A stretch of 64,000 nucleotides of DNA from Flavobacterium aquicola (GTDB lineage Bacteria; Bacteroidota; Bacteroidia; Flavobacteriales; Flavobacteriaceae), in assembly GCF_003385115.1 (NCBI RefSeq), contig NZ_QUNI01000009.1, positions 1-64,000 of the forward strand, given 5' to 3'. The position numbers were made by a program, and so were the translations under genes. Within the stretch, counting starts at the first letter, position 1, and each line of letters opens with the position of its first letter. Shown one piece after another: positions 62,525-64,000 of the stretch. The notes beneath the pieces are model-generated. The model had not been told where the DNA came from. It ran no database searches and saw nothing but the letters and a program-made list of their open reading frames with translations.

Positions 62525-62543
62525 AAAGATTGCGAAAAAAAAC

Positions 62544-62579
62544 GGAGACATCAATTTATTGACATCTCCTTTTTTTTTT
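62544..62579 (+). terminator. Terminator after the oxidoreductase gene
   Basis: GGAGACATCAA (62544-62554) pairs with TTGACATCTCC (62559-62569) with two mismatched positions, followed by ten T. A family 1 repeat starts right after the T-run. Confidence 0.75.
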
Positions 62580-62683
62580 GGAGCAGAAAGATTAGATGTT
62601 TTCAGCAAGCATCCTCCCGCTTTCCATTGCAATCTTTTGGACTGAACCCCAGTCCAAAAGGATTTTCATTTCAATCGGGGCTA
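62580..62683 (-). repeat. Interspersed palindromic repeat, family 1, copy B
   Basis: Read on the minus strand: TAGCCCCGAT, AAATGAAAATCC, a stem with arms CTTTTGGACT (62634-62643 region) and AGTCCAAAAG (62651-62660 region), then GCAATGGAAAGCGGGA, GATGCTTGCTGAAAA and CTTTCTGCTCC. Flanks are nearly identical to copy A, arms are different. It lies between convergent genes. Confidence 0.85.
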
Positions 62684-62739
62684 AATGACAACAATCTGCT
62701 CTTATGCAAAGACCTATAAAAAATACAATCAAGTTCAAA

Positions 62740-64000
62740 TTACCAGACAATATTCAATTTCTGCCCTTTCTTCAAACTTATATTTTGTCTTTTATCACCG
62801 CTAATAATCATTGTATTTCCGCCATTTTTAGAAAAAACAGAAACAGTTTTTAGCTTTTTGGAATCCCATTCCAAAGAAATTTCAAATCCTCCTCTGGCAC
62901 AAATTCCTTTAACCGAACCACTTTCCCAAGCATCCGGCAGAGCAGGCAATAATCTAATTTCATTTTCATTCGACTGAACCAGCATTTCGGCAATAGCTGC
63001 AGCACCTCCAAAATTCCCGTCAATCTGAAACGGCGGATGTGCATCGAATAAATTAGGGTACGTCCCTCCTCCTCTTCTTGGATGCTCTGTTTTCTTTCCG
63101 TCAGGATCTACATATCGAAGCAATTCACGGAACATTTTGTAAGCACGATTTCCGTCCCAAAGTCTAGCCCAAAGATTGATTCTCCAGCCTTTTGACCATC
63201 CTGTCGTTTCATCGCCTTTTATTTCCAAAGTTTTTTTTGAAGCTTCGGCCAAATCAGGAGTTCTAGATGGTGTAATATGATCTCCAGGGAAAAGCCCGAA
63301 CAACTGTGATTGATGACGGTGCCTTGGATCTTGATCTTCCCAATCAAAATACCATTCCTGCAGATTTCCTTTTTTTCCAATCTGATAAGGATGTAATTTA
63401 GCTAAAGCTTCTTCTAGTTTTCCTCTAAAATCAGCATCAATATTTAAGACTTTTGAAGCTTTTATGGTTTTGTCAAAACATTCTCTAATCATCGCCAAAT
63501 CGGCTGTTCCTCCGTATAATGTCGCTCCCACAAAACCATCCGGTGTCAAATACTGATTTTCTGGGGAAGTAGATGGTGAAGTGATTAAATTTCCATTTTT
63601 GTCAGTAACCATCCAACCCAAACAGAATTCAGCGGCGCCTTTCATCAATGAATAACCTTCATTTTTCAAGTAATTTTTATCCTGTGTGAAAACGTAATGC
63701 TCCCAAATATGTGTGCTCAGCCAAGCACCAGCCAACGGCCAGCAGGCCCACATTGGATCTTCTTTTCCAAACTGACCAACTGGATTACTCATCGCCCAAA
63801 TATCTGAATTGTGAGCCGCTGTCCAGCCTTTATCAACTCCATAAAAAGTTTTCGCTGTAATCTTACCCGTCACCGAAAGATTTTTGATCAAACCCAAAAG
63901 AGGCAAATGCATTTCGGAAAGATTAGTGTTTTCCGCCAGCCAATAATTCTCCTGTGCATTAATGTTCAATGTATAATCACAGCTCCAAGGCGGATTCACA
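62740..64000 (-). CDS. GH95 family alpha-L-fucosidase-like glycoside hydrolase, C-terminal part
   Basis: About 420 residues, cut at its N-terminal side by the window end; the apparent start near 63999 is a GTG valine codon within the protein. The catalytic (alpha/alpha)6 part of GH95 is recognisable: NPPWSCDYTLNINAQENYW has the paired Asn, SPSTSPENQY the Glu and FQIDGNFGGAAAIAEML the Asp that in known GH95 enzymes form the active site. The C-terminal beta domain (GGNTMIISGDKRQNI) is complete. Family members hydrolyse alpha-1,2-fucosyl or alpha-L-galactosyl links in plant or host glycans. Substrate cannot be told from this fragment. Confidence 0.88.
   Translation of the reverse strand, partial: VNPPWSCDYTLNINAQENYWLAENTNLSEMHLPLLGLIKNLSVTGKITAKTFYGVDKGWTAAHNSDIWAMSNPVGQFGKEDPMWACWPLAGAWLSTHIWEHYVFTQDKNYLKNEGYSLMKGAAEFCLGWMVTDKNGNLITSPSTSPENQYLTPDGFVGATLYGGTADLAMIRECFDKTIKASKVLNIDADFRGKLEEALAKLHPYQIGKKGNLQEWYFDWEDQDPRHRHQSQLFGLFPGDHITPSRTPDLAEASKKTLEIKGDETTGWSKGWRINLWARLWDGNRAYKMFRELLRYVDPDGKKTEHPRRGGGTYPNLFDAHPPFQIDGNFGGAAAIAEMLVQSNENEIRLLPALPDAWESGSVKGICARGGFEISLEWDSKKLKTVSVFSKNGGNTMIISGDKRQNISLKKGQKLNIVW

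Overview
The window looks like a chromosomal segment of a Flavobacterium-type member of the Bacteroidota. The base composition is AT-rich and start codons lack Shine-Dalgarno sequences. Several genes are preceded by the Bacteroidota -7 box TAnnTTTG. One protein carries a type IX secretion sorting domain, several lipoproteins have Bacteroidota-style lipoboxes, and complex I has the short NuoG found in this phylum. There is no insertion sequence, prophage or CRISPR array, and the only RNA gene I can support is one tRNA-Ser(GGA).

Layout. 0.1-5.2 kb (minus strand): tRNA-Ser, type I asparaginase, a glycerophosphate-type acyltransferase, TatD nuclease and an exported S41 peptidase. 5.3-13.4 kb: a sigma-factor/anti-sigma-like pair (minus) diverging from a plus-strand group of lipoprotein, PKD/beta-barrel protein, TPR-CHAT protease and retropepsin-like protease. 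The 0.6-kb divergent region holds three copies of one bipartite motif, GTAACA-N16-GATATA, all with the same spacer. I read these as promoters for the neighbouring sigma factor. 13.4-19.6 kb: an MFS exporter, the 2-oxoglutarate dehydrogenase genes odhA-odhB, and a small outer-membrane-type protein. 19.7-24.7 kb: a secreted 14-repeat (probably two seven-bladed) beta-propeller protein, two unknown proteins and a polyprenyl synthetase.

24.8-42.5 kb: two paralogous clusters with the same order (YceI-like, TetR, TolC, RND adaptor, RND permease). Each has the same palindrome, GGAAACTTT-N10-AAAGTTTCC, placed inside a TTG-N19-TAnnTTTG promoter. Between them lie two lipoproteins, a superinfection-immunity/SHOCT-type protein, and a His/Gly-rich membrane protein whose gene overlaps a second sigma factor. 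42.6-46.5 kb: MORN-type protein, TlpA-like thioredoxin, aspartyl-tRNA synthetase and a cold-shock protein.

46.6-59.9 kb: a complete 14-gene NADH:quinone oxidoreductase operon, nuoA to nuoN. It starts at a recognisable promoter, ends in tandem hairpins, and has long palindromic elements in several gene junctions. 60.2-64 kb: an ArsR-type regulator, a DsbA/FrnE-like oxidoreductase, a Gfo/Idh/MocA oxidoreductase and the C-terminal part of a GH95 alpha-L-fucosidase cut by the window edge.

Two families of interspersed palindromic repeats are visible, both with conserved flanks and changeable stem arms. The strongest candidates for something new are the sigma-factor/CHAT/retropepsin locus with its three matching promoters, the shared TetR operators of the twin efflux clusters, and the repeat families.
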